From the NCBI RefSeq assembly GCF_014898075.1, contig NZ_CP062976.1:434001-498000 (forward strand): 64,000 nucleotides of DNA, in the 5' to 3' direction. Positions 29,935-39,913 of this stretch are shown here, in pieces. The position numbers and the translations under genes were made by a program. Every line of letters starts with the position of its first letter. Position 1 is the stretch's first letter. The notes under the pieces are model-generated. The model was not told the origin of the DNA. It was given only the letters and a program-made list of their open reading frames with translations, and did not search any database. Source of the stretch: Neisseria yangbaofengii. Its GTDB lineage: Bacteria > Pseudomonadota > Gammaproteobacteria > Burkholderiales > Neisseriaceae.

Positions 29935-30609
29935 CTATTCTTGTGGCTTGCCGGAGTCGCCGTTTTGCTTGGCTTCTTCGGCTGCTTGTTGTTCGGCGGC
30001 AACTTCTTCGGCAGGACGCGCTTTATAGGTGGTGGCTGTTGCGCTCAATGTGAGTAAGTCGCCTTTGCCGTCTTTACTGTTTTTGTCTTCCGTTGATTGT
30101 GTAATTTTCAAGGATTCCAAAGTAATAATGCGTGAAAGCTCGCCGACATCACGGGTAAACTGACTAATTTGGTTGTATTTACCGGTAATGGCGATTTCAT
30201 AAGGCAGCTTTTCAATGGGGCCGTCAGGTACCGACGGTTGAGGCAGCACGCTGTCTAAGCGTAAACCGTTGGTCGAACCGGCCTGATGCAATTCTTGAAT
30301 CAGTGTTGGAATCTCGGCATCAGTCGGCAATTGTTTGAGCAATACATTGAATGCAGAGCGAATCGATGTTAATTCAGCTTGCAGATTGTTCAGGCTGGCA
30401 GCCTCAATACTTTTTTTGGTGTAAGTTTCCTTGAGCTTAACTTCGGTTTCTTCGTGTTGTGCTAATGTTTCCAATTGGCTTTTGAATAAGGCAAAGTAGC
30501 TAATCACCAAAATTGCTAAAACCGCCAATGCTGCCAAAACCAGTTTGGCAGGTGTACTGAGCAAGTAAAGGTTTTGAACATCAATGTCTTTTAATTTCTT
30601 TGCTGTCAT
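29935..30609 (-). CDS. pilO: Type IV pilus alignment protein PilO
   Basis: 224 residues: a short cytoplasmic N-terminus, one TM helix (about 19-45, LVLAALAVLAILVISYFALF), a coiled coil and a ferredoxin-like periplasmic domain. An extra acidic and alanine-rich C-terminal tail (AEEVAAEQQAAEEAKQ) is present. It dimerises with PilN beneath the secretin. Its ATG directly abuts the pilN TAA (TAAATG), so translation is probably coupled. Confidence 0.94.
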   Translation of the reverse strand: MTAKKLKDIDVQNLYLLSTPAKLVLAALAVLAILVISYFALFKSQLETLAQHEETEVKLKETYTKKSIEAASLNNLQAELTSIRSAFNVLLKQLPTDAEIPTLIQELHQAGSTNGLRLDSVLPQPSVPDGPIEKLPYEIAITGKYNQISQFTRDVGELSRIITLESLKITQSTEDKNSKDGKGDLLTLSATATTYKARPAEEVAAEQQAAEEAKQNGDSGKPQE

Positions 30610-31221
30610 TTATTTTACCTCCTGTTCAGGTGTCGTCTGAAGCGCAGCTTCTGAAGCGGTAAGGTTAGCCACAGGAGCGGTGTTTTGAGTCAGTAAGACA
30701 CGCAGAGTAAATTCTTGATAGTTTTCTACTTTTTTGATGCTCAACAATTCTGGTTGAGAGAATACGCCTGTGCTTGGCAATGCGCGCATAAATACGGCGA
30801 TTTTGTTGTCGCTGATAGCACGTCCGGTCACTTTGTAGGTGGTCGGATTCTCAGCTTCCAAAGCAGTCAGATAGGTATTGTCAGGTGTCAAAACATTCAG
30901 CGTATCAATAATGTATGCCGCTTGAGAACGTTTTTCCTGTAATTCCTCAACTTTGATTTTCTTGGCTAAGAAATTTTCTTTTTCTGCTTGCAGCTTTTTG
31001 ATTTCACCCAAATCGTCATCCAGTTTTTTGATTTCCGACTCAAGGAATGCATTGCGGCCTTGCTGGCTGTCGATGGCGCCATTAATGCTCAGATAGGCCA
31101 ATGCTGATAAGCCCAAGCCAATCAGCAAGGCAGTCAGCATTAATATTTTGAACTGTTGCTTTTTACGTTGTCTAATCTCTTCCCGATAAGGAAGAAGGTT
31201 GATTTTAATAAGTTCAATCAT
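30610..31221 (-). CDS. pilN: Type IV pilus alignment protein PilN
   Basis: 203 residues. The cytoplasmic N-terminus IKINLLPYREEIRQRKKQQF carries the conserved INLLPYR motif that docks into PilM, followed by a TM helix (about 25-48), a coiled coil and a periplasmic ferredoxin-like domain. One base separates it from pilM. Confidence 0.95.
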   Translation of the reverse strand: MIELIKINLLPYREEIRQRKKQQFKILMLTALLIGLGLSALAYLSINGAIDSQQGRNAFLESEIKKLDDDLGEIKKLQAEKENFLAKKIKVEELQEKRSQAAYIIDTLNVLTPDNTYLTALEAENPTTYKVTGRAISDNKIAVFMRALPSTGVFSQPELLSIKKVENYQEFTLRVLLTQNTAPVANLTASEAALQTTPEQEVK

Positions 31222-31222
31222 A

Positions 31223-32329
31223 TTACAATCCCCTTAAAGCTAATCCGAAAGCCATGGTTAACGATGGCGCATCTATTTGTAATTGTGGTAAATCTACTTT
31301 GCTGCTTCGCTCAGTGTAGGCCACTGGATGAACACATTGGGTCGGCGTATTGGTTTGCGAGAAAATACTTTCGGCCAAGCCGCTTTGCTGAGAGGGGCCG
31401 CCTGTGAGCAAAATGTGTTTGACGTTTGAGAAGGTTTCCGTGTTTTGCGTGGTGTAGTAAAACTGCAAGACACGTTGTACTTCTTGCGCAACCTGTACGT
31501 TGAAACGGTCGGCGATTTGGGTTTGGTAATCTGACGGCTGGGTTGCCGCTACCATCATTTGCGCCGCTTTTTCTTCGGTAACTTGATAAGTGCGTTGGAT
31601 TAATTGGTTTAATTGTTCTGCGCTGACCGATGTTTCTTGTTTGTAGAGAATCTGGCCGTTTTGCATAATCAACGCATACATTTGGGTGGCATAGATGCCG
31701 AATACGGCGATTTTTTCATTGGTCAATTCAGGTGCATGGTGATTGATCCAGTAGGCATAAGCATTGCGCTGAGCCAATAAATCCAAATCCATGGCAGACA
31801 AATCCATGCCTGCATTTTCAAACATCTCAATGCGTGGTTCGATGTCGTCTTTGCGTGAGGCCACCACCAGCATGTGTTGGCCAGCAGGGGAAACAGAAGC
31901 ACCGGTCACTTGATAATCGTAGTTCATCTCTTCAACCGGCCCGATTTTTGCCACTTCGGATTCGGCAAAATCTTCCAAATCTAAATCGGTGTGCTTCGGA
32001 TTGTAGATAATTTGTTCTACGGTTGCCGTGCTTTGCGGAACGGCGGCGATGAAATTTTTGCAAGAGGTACGCAGCTGGGTATAACTATGTTGCAAATAAG
32101 TAACAAGTTGTTCGTAGTCTTGAATTTTGTTACCTTTAACAATATTCTTAGGCAGTTTGGTGATAACGTATTTTTCCAACTGAATTTGGTTTAAACTACG
32201 TCCTGACAGCTGGACCATCTTGATGGCATATTGGCTGATGTCTATGCCGATAGTAACACGGTTGCCCAACCCGCTTGGTGTTTTATTGGTTTTTGTAGTT
32301 GTATTTTTAGTGCTTTTTGATAAGCGCAT
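31223..32329 (-). CDS. pilM: Type IV pilus cytoplasmic protein PilM
   Basis: 368 residues, actin/FtsA-like fold. VTIGIDISQYAIKMVQLSG is the phosphate-1 region and LLTGGPSQQSGLAE the C-terminal nucleotide-binding motif. It binds the PilN N-terminus at the inner face of the membrane. I chose the ATG at 32329 (AGGGAAG upstream, protein begins MRLSKSTKNTT) over a longer in-frame start at 32401. First gene of the pil operon, divergent from ponA. Confidence 0.94.
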   Translation of the reverse strand: MRLSKSTKNTTTKTNKTPSGLGNRVTIGIDISQYAIKMVQLSGRSLNQIQLEKYVITKLPKNIVKGNKIQDYEQLVTYLQHSYTQLRTSCKNFIAAVPQSTATVEQIIYNPKHTDLDLEDFAESEVAKIGPVEEMNYDYQVTGASVSPAGQHMLVVASRKDDIEPRIEMFENAGMDLSAMDLDLLAQRNAYAYWINHHAPELTNEKIAVFGIYATQMYALIMQNGQILYKQETSVSAEQLNQLIQRTYQVTEEKAAQMMVAATQPSDYQTQIADRFNVQVAQEVQRVLQFYYTTQNTETFSNVKHILLTGGPSQQSGLAESIFSQTNTPTQCVHPVAYTERSSKVDLPQLQIDAPSLTMAFGLALRGL

Positions 32330-32479
32330 AATATGACTTCCCTGTATCATTACGAAGTGAGTAACAGTTTCGATATCCGTGAGGGATTCTTTTCTTTGCA
32401 CACCGGTAACTGTGTTTTATAGAAACCGTTAGCTATTTTACTTTATTTAATGCCTCTGATGGCAAAATATTAATTGGTC
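32330..32479. promoter_or_regulatory. Divergent promoter region of pilM and ponA
   Basis: 150 bp must hold the promoters of both the pil operon and ponA. AT-rich tracts (TTTTACTTTATTTAATG) are present, but I cannot fix -35/-10 elements with confidence. No DUS here. Confidence 0.5.
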
Positions 32480-34891
32480 ATGATTAAAAAGATTATAACT
32501 ACTTGCATTGGGTTGCTTCTTGGATTGGTGCTTTTTGGTATTGGATTGATTGCAATAGCAATTTTAGTCACTTATCCGAAACTCCCTTCGCTGGATACTT
32601 TACAACACTACCAACCGAAAATGCCGCTTACGGTCTATTCTTCAGACGGCGAAGTGATCGGTTTATATGGCGAAGAACGCCGTGAATTTACAAAAATTGA
32701 AGATTTCCCTAAAATTCTCAAAGATGCCGTGGTTGCGGCGGAAGACAAGCGCTTTTATGAGCATTGGGGGGTGGATGTAATCGGCGTCGCGCGTGCTGTT
32801 GTCGGTAACTTGGTGGCAGGCGGTGTCCAATCCGGCGCCAGTACCATCACACAGCAAGTTGCCAAAAATTTTTATTTAAGTAGCGAACGCACTTTTACCC
32901 GTAAATTTAATGAGGCATTGCTGGCTTATAAAATCGAACAATCGCTGAGTAAAGATCAGATTTTGGAGCTTTATTTCAACCAAATCTATTTGGGGCAACG
33001 TTCCTATGGTTTTACTTCTGCAGCACAAATCTATTTCAACAAAGGTGTGAAAGATTTGTCTTTAGCCGAGGCGACCATATTGGCCGGTTTGCCTAAAGCA
33101 CCTTCTGCATACAATCCGATTGTCAATCCGGAGCGTGCCAAAATTCGTCAGGCATATATTTTGAATAACATGCTTGAAGAGGGCATGATTACTACGCAAC
33201 AACGCGATAAAGCATTGAAAGAAGAGCTGCATTATGAGCGTTTTGTGCAGAAGATTGATCAAAGTGCGTTGTATGTGGCCGAAATGGTGCGTCAAGAGTT
33301 GTATGAAAAATATGGTGAAGATGCGTACACGCAAGGCTTTAAGGTATATACCACCGTCAGCGCCGATCATCAAAAAGCAGCAACCGCGGCGTTGCGCCGT
33401 ACTTTGCGCAACTTTGACCGTGGCAGCAGCTATCGGGGTGCGGAAAATTTTATCGACTTATCCAAAGTCGATGATGTGGAAGACGCGGTCAGCCAACATC
33501 TTTCAACACTTTATACCGTAGACGGTATGGTGCCGGCAGTCGTGTTGGATACGACTAAGAAAAGTATTCAGATTCAATTGCCGACTGGCCGTAAAGTGAC
33601 ACTGAATAGCGGCGCATTGGGCTTTGCCGCACGAGCGGTAGAAAATAAAAAAATGGGTAACGACCGTATCCGTCGCGGTTCGATTATTCGCGTGAAAGGC
33701 AGCGGCGATAGTTGGCGTGTGGTTCAAGAGCCGTTATTACAAGGTGCGCTGGTATCGTTGGACGCGAAAACCGGTGCGGTACGCGCTTTGGTGGGCGGAT
33801 ATGACTACCACAGCAAAACGTTTAACCGTGCGACTCAAGCCATGCGTCAACCGGGTTCAACGTTTAAACCGTTCGTGTATTCGGCTGCGCTGGCAAAAGG
33901 CATGACTGCATCAACTCAAATTAACGATGCGCCGATTTCCTTGCCGGGTAAAGGCCCTAACGGCACGGTATGGACACCTAAAAATTCGGATGGCCGTTAC
34001 TCGGGCTACATCACTTTGCGCCAAGCACTGACTGCTTCAAAGAATATGGTGTCTATCCGTATTTTGATGTCGATTGGCGTGGGCTATGCGCAACAGTATA
34101 TTCAGCGTTTTGGCTTTAAGCCGTCTGAAATTCCACCAACTTTGTCGATGGCACTGGGTACCGGTGAAACCACACCGCTGCGCATGGCGGAAGGTTATGC
34201 TGTATTTGCCAATGGAGGCTACCGGGTATCGGCGCATGTGATTGACAAGATTTACGACAGTCAAGGGCGTTTGCGTGCGCAGATGCAGCCTTTAGTGGCC
34301 GGAGAAAATGCGCCGCAGGCGATTGATCCGCGAAATGCGTACATCATGTATAAAATCATGCAGGATGTGGTGCGTTCCGGTACGGCGCGCAGTGCAAATG
34401 CCTTGGGTCGTTCGGATATTGCCGGTAAAACCGGTACCACCAACGACAACAAAGACGCATGGTTTATCGGCTTTAATCCAAGCGTGGTTACTGCGGTGTA
34501 CATCGGTTTTGATAAACCGAAAAGCATGGGTAGGGCCGGTTATGGCGGTACGATTGCAGTGCCGGTATGGGTTGAATATATGCGATTTGCATTGAAAGGC
34601 GCTAAAGTTGTCGGTATGAAAGCGCCGGAAGGTACAGTCACCAAAGGTGGTGAGTACTACATGAAAGAGCGTCAGGTGACCAGCACCGATTTATCGTTGG
34701 ATAACCGAGGTAGCGTACCGCGCAGTAATGCCGCGCCGCGCCATACCCGTCCGGCAACTGCGACCGATCGTGAGGCCGCGCCGCGCCGTTCAGGCAATGA
34801 AGCACCGCGTTCGGCTTCGGCAGAAGCATCGTTGCCGCCGAATAACACCAATAACGGTGGTGGCAACAAACAATTGGATTCATTATTCTGA
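32480..34891 (+). CDS. ponA: Penicillin-binding protein 1A
   Basis: 803 residues. One N-terminal TM helix (about 5-30); a family-51 glycosyltransferase domain with EDKRFYEHWGVD and GASTITQQVAKNF; an OB-like insertion; then a transpeptidase domain with SxxK in GSTFKP, SxN around SKNM, and KTGTT. A low-complexity tail follows. It polymerises and cross-links peptidoglycan. The ATG at 32480 gives MIKKIITTC; a TTG two codons earlier is less likely. ponA divergent from pilMNOPQ is conserved in Neisseria. Confidence 0.95.
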   Translation: MIKKIITTCIGLLLGLVLFGIGLIAIAILVTYPKLPSLDTLQHYQPKMPLTVYSSDGEVIGLYGEERREFTKIEDFPKILKDAVVAAEDKRFYEHWGVDVIGVARAVVGNLVAGGVQSGASTITQQVAKNFYLSSERTFTRKFNEALLAYKIEQSLSKDQILELYFNQIYLGQRSYGFTSAAQIYFNKGVKDLSLAEATILAGLPKAPSAYNPIVNPERAKIRQAYILNNMLEEGMITTQQRDKALKEELHYERFVQKIDQSALYVAEMVRQELYEKYGEDAYTQGFKVYTTVSADHQKAATAALRRTLRNFDRGSSYRGAENFIDLSKVDDVEDAVSQHLSTLYTVDGMVPAVVLDTTKKSIQIQLPTGRKVTLNSGALGFAARAVENKKMGNDRIRRGSIIRVKGSGDSWRVVQEPLLQGALVSLDAKTGAVRALVGGYDYHSKTFNRATQAMRQPGSTFKPFVYSAALAKGMTASTQINDAPISLPGKGPNGTVWTPKNSDGRYSGYITLRQALTASKNMVSIRILMSIGVGYAQQYIQRFGFKPSEIPPTLSMALGTGETTPLRMAEGYAVFANGGYRVSAHVIDKIYDSQGRLRAQMQPLVAGENAPQAIDPRNAYIMYKIMQDVVRSGTARSANALGRSDIAGKTGTTNDNKDAWFIGFNPSVVTAVYIGFDKPKSMGRAGYGGTIAVPVWVEYMRFALKGAKVVGMKAPEGTVTKGGEYYMKERQVTSTDLSLDNRGSVPRSNAAPRHTRPATATDREAAPRRSGNEAPRSASAEASLPPNNTNNGGGNKQLDSLF

Positions 34892-34901
34892 TGATGTTAA
34901 A

Positions 34902-34935
34902 AGGCCGTCTGAAACGTTTCAGACGGCCTGGTTTT
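34902..34935. terminator. Bidirectional DUS-pair terminator (ponA / engB)
   Basis: AGGCCGTCTGAAAC is followed immediately by GTTTCAGACGGCCT, a 14-bp stem essentially without a loop, then GGTTTTATTAT, between convergent genes. Confidence 0.8.
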
Positions 34936-34940
34936 ATTAT

Positions 34941-35633
34941 TTATTTGGCTGTGATTTGCGGTTTATCAATACCGCAAGGGTTACAGTCGGTTACAATGCC
35001 TTGATCGTTTGGTTGCATACCGGCGATTTCTTCATCATGACGGGAAAACCATTCGCCGACGACTTTATTCACTTCTTCAATGCCTTGTTTTTTCAGGCTG
35101 GAGAATAATTGAATGCTGATGCGTTGGCACTCCATGTAAGGCTTGAGTGATTTTTTCACTTCGCCCAGCGTTTTGATTTGGTCATTTTTAGAAAGTTTGT
35201 CGGCTTTTGACAACAAAATATGCACTGGGCGGCCGGTGGCGTGGAAAAAGTCCAACATTTGAATATCCAAGGCTTTTAACGGATGGCGGGCATCCATAAT
35301 CAGCACCAAACCGATTAACTGGCGGCGTGTCCGTAAATAGTCGCCCAAGAGTTTCACCCAGTGCGTGCGGATGGCTTCAGGCACTTGCGCATAGCCATAG
35401 CCGGGCAGGTCGACCATAAAATTGCTATTGATCAGCTTGAAGAAATTGATGTGTTGCGTGCGGCCAGGGGTTTTGGAAACATAAGCCAGGCGCACATGAT
35501 TGGTGAGCGTGTTAATCGCACTGGATTTGCCCGCATTACTGCGTCCGACAAAGGCGATTTCGGCCGGTGTGTCGGGTAAATCTTTCAAATGATTAACGGT
35601 GGTAAAGAATTTTGCGTTTTGGAAGAGATTCAT
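34941..35633 (-). CDS. engB: Ribosome-biogenesis GTPase EngB (YihA/YsxC)
   Basis: 230 residues. G1 [10 protein letters not shown]3 DLPGYGYA, G4 LSKADKL and the G2-region [11 protein letters not shown] are present in the EngB arrangement. It assists large-subunit assembly and is usually essential. The C-terminal tail after WFSRHD is about 25 residues longer than in E. coli and contains CNPCG. Convergent with ponA and divergent from the cytochrome gene. Confidence 0.94.
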   Translation of the reverse strand: MNLFQNAKFFTTVNHLKDLPDTPAEIAFVGRSNAGKSSAINTLTNHVRLAYVSKTPGRTQHINFFKLINSNFMVDLPGYGYAQVPEAIRTHWVKLLGDYLRTRRQLIGLVLIMDARHPLKALDIQMLDFFHATGRPVHILLSKADKLSKNDQIKTLGEVKKSLKPYMECQRISIQLFSSLKKQGIEEVNKVVGEWFSRHDEEIAGMQPNDQGIVTDCNPCGIDKPQITAK

Positions 35634-35773
35634 AGTAGTAATTTAATGTAAATTTAGTATAGAATAACATGTTTATAGAATCATCGGTTTTAATCCGGTA
35701 AAAATATATACCGGTATTTGAGTATAAAAAAGGCATTGTTTCGCTATGCAATGCTGTAATTCAGGAGCACTCC

Positions 35774-36397
35774 ATGAAACGATTTACTTTATTGGCTTTG
35801 GCCTTGGCAGCCGGTGCGGTAACAGCTGCGCCGAAAGCCGATGTGGCAAAAGGCAAAGAAATTGCAAACAATGTTTGTGCGGCTTGTCACGCTGCCGACG
35901 GTAACAGCGGTATTGCCATGTACCCGAAAGTATCTGCCCAACACGAGGCTTATATTTTCCAACAAACGATGAACATCAAAGAAGGCAAACGTATTCACGG
36001 GTCTGCTGCGGCGATGAAACCTTTGGTGATGGGTTTGTCTGAGCAAGACATCCGCAATGTGTCTGCTTTCTATGCCAAACAACAAGCCAAACCGGGTGAA
36101 ACCAATCCGAAAGAAAATGTGGAATTGGGTGCGAAAATTTTCCGTGGCGGTATTGCGGATAAGAAAGTACCGGCCTGTATGTCATGCCACGGCCCGAGTG
36201 GCGCAGGTATGCCGGGCGGCGGCACCGATATTATCGCCTATCCGCGCCTTGGCGGTCAGCACAAAGCCTACATCGTGGCGCAAATGCAGGCTTACCAATC
36301 CGGTCAGCGTGAAAACGCCATAATGCAGGATATTGCCAAACGCATGTCGGCCGAAGAATTGGAAGCGGTAGGCAACTTCATTCAAGGTCTGCATTAA
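35774..36397 (+). CDS. Cytochrome c4-type dihaem protein
   Basis: 207 residues with a Sec signal peptide (MKRFTLLALALAAGAVTAA). Two haem-binding motifs, CAACH and CMSCH, each with a downstream Met ligand candidate, give two similar halves, as in cytochrome c4. It carries electrons in the periplasm to a terminal oxidase. AGGAG lies nine bases before the ATG. Followed by the ResB-CcsA maturation genes that attach such haems. Confidence 0.93.
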   Translation: MKRFTLLALALAAGAVTAAPKADVAKGKEIANNVCAACHAADGNSGIAMYPKVSAQHEAYIFQQTMNIKEGKRIHGSAAAMKPLVMGLSEQDIRNVSAFYAKQQAKPGETNPKENVELGAKIFRGGIADKKVPACMSCHGPSGAGMPGGGTDIIAYPRLGGQHKAYIVAQMQAYQSGQRENAIMQDIAKRMSAEELEAVGNFIQGLH

Positions 36398-36423
36398 TCT
36401 GCACGATTACGCGATTGCATAAT

Positions 36424-36459
36424 AAGGCCGTCTGAAAGAATTTGATTTCAGACGGCCTT
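36424..36459 (+). terminator. DUS-pair terminator of the cytochrome c4 gene
   Basis: AAGGCCGTCTGAAA and TTTCAGACGGCCTT with a 9-nt loop, 26 bp after the stop codon. Confidence 0.75.
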
Positions 36460-36568
36460 AAGTACATACGGTCATAAATCATTTAAAATAATTATCAATA
36501 TTTTCTGATTAATTGAATCAGATGATTTATACTGTGTTTTTAAAGTTGTTGTATAGAATCTACATTTT

Positions 36569-38596
36569 ATGAACACTACTTCAAAGCCCGTTCCGTTTAT
36601 CCGCCGGCCATGGTTCGCTTTTTTGAGTTCCATGCGTTTTGCCGTTGCGCTGTTGAGTTTGTTGGGTGTGGCTTCGATTATCGGGACGGTGTTGCAGCAA
36701 AATCAGCCGCAAGCTAACTATGTGGTGAAATTCGGCCCGTTTTGGTCGCAGATTTTCGGTTTCTTGGGTTTGTATGATGTGTATGCCTCGCCTTGGTTTG
36801 TTATCATCATGCTGTTTTTGGTGGTTTCGACCGGTTTGTGCCTGATTCGCAATGTACCGCCGTTTTTGCGTGAAATTAAATCCTTTCGTGAAAACACCAA
36901 AGAAAAATCATTGGCAGCTATGCGCCATTCTACTGAACTGCCGCAGAACATTTCGCCGGAAGTGGCTCAGCGCTATTTGGAAGTGCAGGGCTTTGCGGCT
37001 AAAACCGTGCAACGCGAAGATGGCTCCGTCTTAGTTGCAGCCAAAAAAGGCGCAATGAACAAATGGGGCTATATTTTTGCCCATATTGCGCTGATTGTGA
37101 TTTGTATCGGCGGTTTGATTGACAGTAATTTGTTGCTCAAAGCCGGCATGCTGGCCGGCCGGATCGTACCGGACAACAACGCCATGTATGCCAAAGATTT
37201 CAAGCCGGAAAGCGTGTTGAGTACCGCTAACCCGTCTTTCCGCGGCAACGTTAATATCAACGAAGGACAGAGTGCCGACGTGGTGTTTGTCAATGCCGAC
37301 AGCGGCATGCTGGTGCAGGATTTGCCGTTTGAAGTGAAGCTGAAAAAATTCCACATCGATTTCTACGATACCGGTATGCCGAAAGACTTTGCCAGTGATT
37401 TGGAAGTTACCGACAAAGCCACCGGTGAAAAAATCGAGCAAACCATCCGTGTGAACCATCCGCTGACCTTACACGGCATCACCATTTACCAAGCCAGCTT
37501 TGCCGATGGTGGCTCGGATTTGAAATTTAAAGCGTGGAGCTTGAGCGACCCAAGCCGTCAACCGATTGAGCTGAAAGCCGTGTCGATGCGTGATTTTCCG
37601 TTTAACATCGGCGATACGTCATACCGATTGGAGTTTGATCAGTTCACGGCAATGAATGTTGAAGACATGAGTAAGCCGTCTGAAAAAGCCGATGCCGGTT
37701 TGCAGGGCACGATTAACGATGTGCGCGCGGTATCGCAGGAAAACAAAAAATTCACCAACATCGGCCCATCAATTATCTACCGCTTGCGTGACAGTGCAGG
37801 GCAGGCCGTAGAATATAAAAACTACATGCTGCCGATTAAGCAGGAAGAAGACTATTTCTTTATCACCGGCACGCGTGCGGGCTTGGCGCAACAATACCGC
37901 TGGCTGCGTATTCCGATGGATAAAAGCGGCAAAGCCGATACCTTTATGGCTTTGCGCGAACTGCTGAAAGATGAAGCCGCACGCAACAAAGTGGTGCAGC
38001 AGGCCACGCTTGGCGCGCCGTCTGAAATCAGTGAACAGTTTAAGCAGGCGGCGACCAATACCTTGAGCATTTTTGCACAAGGCGGCTATTTGGCCTTAGA
38101 TGAGTTTGTGAGGAAAAATATTCCGCAAGAACAGCAGGAAAAAATGCAGGGCTATTTCTACCAAATGCTGTTTGGCGTGATGAATGCCGCCGTTGACGAA
38201 ACCCTGAAAAAATACCGGTTACCCGCTTGGCCGCAAGATGACGCGCGTAATCGTTTTGTGCTGCACAGCATGGATGCCTACACCGGCCTGACCGAATATC
38301 CGGCGCCGATGTTGCTGCAACTCGACGGCTATACCGAAGTGCGCTCATCAGGCTTGCAGATGACGCGTTCGCCGGGCGCATCATTGGTGTATTTAGGCTC
38401 GGTTTTACTGGTGTTGGGCACGATTTTCATGTTCTACATTCGTGAAAAACGCGCATGGCTGCTGTTTTCAGACGGCGGTATCCGATTTGCCATGTCGTCC
38501 AGCCGCAACGAGCGCGATTTACAAAAAGAATTCCCGCAACACACCCGGCGTTTGCAACAGCTGGCGAAGGATTTAAACCATGACCACACAAAATAA
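36569..38596 (+). CDS. resB: System II cytochrome c biogenesis protein ResB/CcsB
   Basis: 675 residues. Three N-terminal TM helices (about 12-35, 60-85, 160-185), a large periplasmic domain, and one C-terminal helix (SLVYLGSVLLVLGTIFMFYI) match ResB. LSSMRFAVALLSLLGVASIIGT is the family opening. With CcsA it moves haem across the membrane and attaches it to CxxCH apocytochromes. Its last 17 bases overlap ccsA, so the two are translationally linked. Confidence 0.93.
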   Translation: MNTTSKPVPFIRRPWFAFLSSMRFAVALLSLLGVASIIGTVLQQNQPQANYVVKFGPFWSQIFGFLGLYDVYASPWFVIIMLFLVVSTGLCLIRNVPPFLREIKSFRENTKEKSLAAMRHSTELPQNISPEVAQRYLEVQGFAAKTVQREDGSVLVAAKKGAMNKWGYIFAHIALIVICIGGLIDSNLLLKAGMLAGRIVPDNNAMYAKDFKPESVLSTANPSFRGNVNINEGQSADVVFVNADSGMLVQDLPFEVKLKKFHIDFYDTGMPKDFASDLEVTDKATGEKIEQTIRVNHPLTLHGITIYQASFADGGSDLKFKAWSLSDPSRQPIELKAVSMRDFPFNIGDTSYRLEFDQFTAMNVEDMSKPSEKADAGLQGTINDVRAVSQENKKFTNIGPSIIYRLRDSAGQAVEYKNYMLPIKQEEDYFFITGTRAGLAQQYRWLRIPMDKSGKADTFMALRELLKDEAARNKVVQQATLGAPSEISEQFKQAATNTLSIFAQGGYLALDEFVRKNIPQEQQEKMQGYFYQMLFGVMNAAVDETLKKYRLPAWPQDDARNRFVLHSMDAYTGLTEYPAPMLLQLDGYTEVRSSGLQMTRSPGASLVYLGSVLLVLGTIFMFYIREKRAWLLFSDGGIRFAMSSSRNERDLQKEFPQHTRRLQQLAKDLNHDHTK

Positions 38597-39767
38597 AACC
38601 GTGCCCGAACACGAGCTCTTAACACACAAATCATTCATGCGCAGCCTGAATGCCTTGGATTGGGGCTTTGCTTTGGTCATTGCCGCCATTGCCTATTTTG
38701 CGCAAACCCACATCGGTCACCACATGGATATTTATGAAATGGTGATTTTGTGGACAAGCGCGGGCATTGCCGTTTTTTTGGGCTGGTTTTTCAAACCGAT
38801 GCGTTGGTATATCGTGCTGTGTTTGGCTTTGGCTTATTCGGCGGTAAATTTGTACGCGGGCGACATCAAGCATTCGGACGGCTTCTTGCTGAAATATTTC
38901 CTGAGCAGCCAATCGGCGATTATGTGGCAGTGCGCGTTTGTGTTTTTTGCGCTGTTTGCCTACATTGCCGGTGCGATTATTGCCAACCGCCAACATCAGG
39001 AAACCAATACTTTGCTCGGCATGGGGACGGTATTCGGCTGGATTTCAGCGGTTGCCGGCTTTACCGGTTTGCTGGTGCGCTGGTATGAAAGCTATCTGCT
39101 GCGCCCTGATGCCGGTCATATTCCGGTATCCAACCTGTATGAAGTGTTTATTTTGTTCTTGGTGATTACCGGATTGATGTATGTGTATTACGAAGGCCGT
39201 TTTGCCGTGCAGAAGCTGGGCGGATTTGTTTATGCCTTTATGGCGGTGGTGGTGTGTTTTGTGTTGTGGTACAGCATTTCGCGTGATGCGCACACTATTC
39301 AGCCCTTGATTCCGGCTTTGCAGTCTTGGTGGATGAAGATTCACGTTCCGGCCAACTTCATCGGCTACGGCGCATTCTGTATCGCCGCGATGTTGGGTGT
39401 GGCGGAAGTGTGGTCATTGCGCAGCGAAGGGAAGGGCAAAAAATCATGGCTGCCTGCTTCGCAAGTGATTGAAGAAGTGATGTATAAGGCGATTGCCGTC
39501 GGTTTCTTATTCTTTACCATTGCCACCATTCTCGGTGCCTTGTGGGCGGCGGATGCGTGGGGACGCTACTGGAGCTGGGATCCGAAAGAAACATGGGCGT
39601 TTATTGTGTGGTTGAACTACGCAGTCTGGCTGCACTTGCGCTTAGTGGCCGGTTGGCGCGGCCGCGTATTGGCATGGTGGGCAATTATCGGTTTGTTTGT
39701 GACCGCTTTTGCCTTTATCGGCGTGAACATATTCTTGAGCGGTTTGCACGCTTACGGCACGCTGTAA
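38580..39767 (+). CDS. ccsA: System II haem lyase CcsA/ResC
   Basis: 395 residues, a polytopic membrane protein of the HemeHandling family. The tryptophan-rich WGRYWSWDPKETWAF near residue 328 is the diagnostic haem-binding WWD motif, and conserved His residues flank it (IHVPANF, WLHLRLVAGWRG). It presents haem to periplasmic apocytochrome c. The ATG lies within the 3' end of resB. Confidence 0.94.
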   Translation: MTTQNKTVPEHELLTHKSFMRSLNALDWGFALVIAAIAYFAQTHIGHHMDIYEMVILWTSAGIAVFLGWFFKPMRWYIVLCLALAYSAVNLYAGDIKHSDGFLLKYFLSSQSAIMWQCAFVFFALFAYIAGAIIANRQHQETNTLLGMGTVFGWISAVAGFTGLLVRWYESYLLRPDAGHIPVSNLYEVFILFLVITGLMYVYYEGRFAVQKLGGFVYAFMAVVVCFVLWYSISRDAHTIQPLIPALQSWWMKIHVPANFIGYGAFCIAAMLGVAEVWSLRSEGKGKKSWLPASQVIEEVMYKAIAVGFLFFTIATILGALWAADAWGRYWSWDPKETWAFIVWLNYAVWLHLRLVAGWRGRVLAWWAIIGLFVTAFAFIGVNIFLSGLHAYGTL

Positions 39768-39782
39768 GTCTTATGTGAATAT

Positions 39783-39824
39783 AAAAGGCCGTCTGAAACA
39801 GGATTGTGTTTCAGACGGCCTTTT
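39783..39824 (+). terminator. DUS-pair terminator of ccsA
   Basis: AAAAGGCCGTCTGAAACA pairs with TGTTTCAGACGGCCTTTT around a short loop. Confidence 0.8.
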
Positions 39825-39858
39825 GGTTTAGGTAAACATGAACAAACATTAATAAGAC

Positions 39859-39891
39859 AAAGACCGCCTGAAATTTCAGACGGTCTTTTAT
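39859..39891 (-). terminator. Hairpin terminator of the small periplasmic protein gene
   Basis: AAAGACCGCCTGAAAT-TTCAGACGGTCTTT is a near-perfect palindrome with DUS-like arms (AGACCGCCTGAA / TTCAGACGGTCT), both off-dialect, 23 bp beyond the stop of the minus-strand gene. Confidence 0.7.
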
Positions 39892-39913
39892 CGTTCAAGC
39901 GGATTAAATCCAA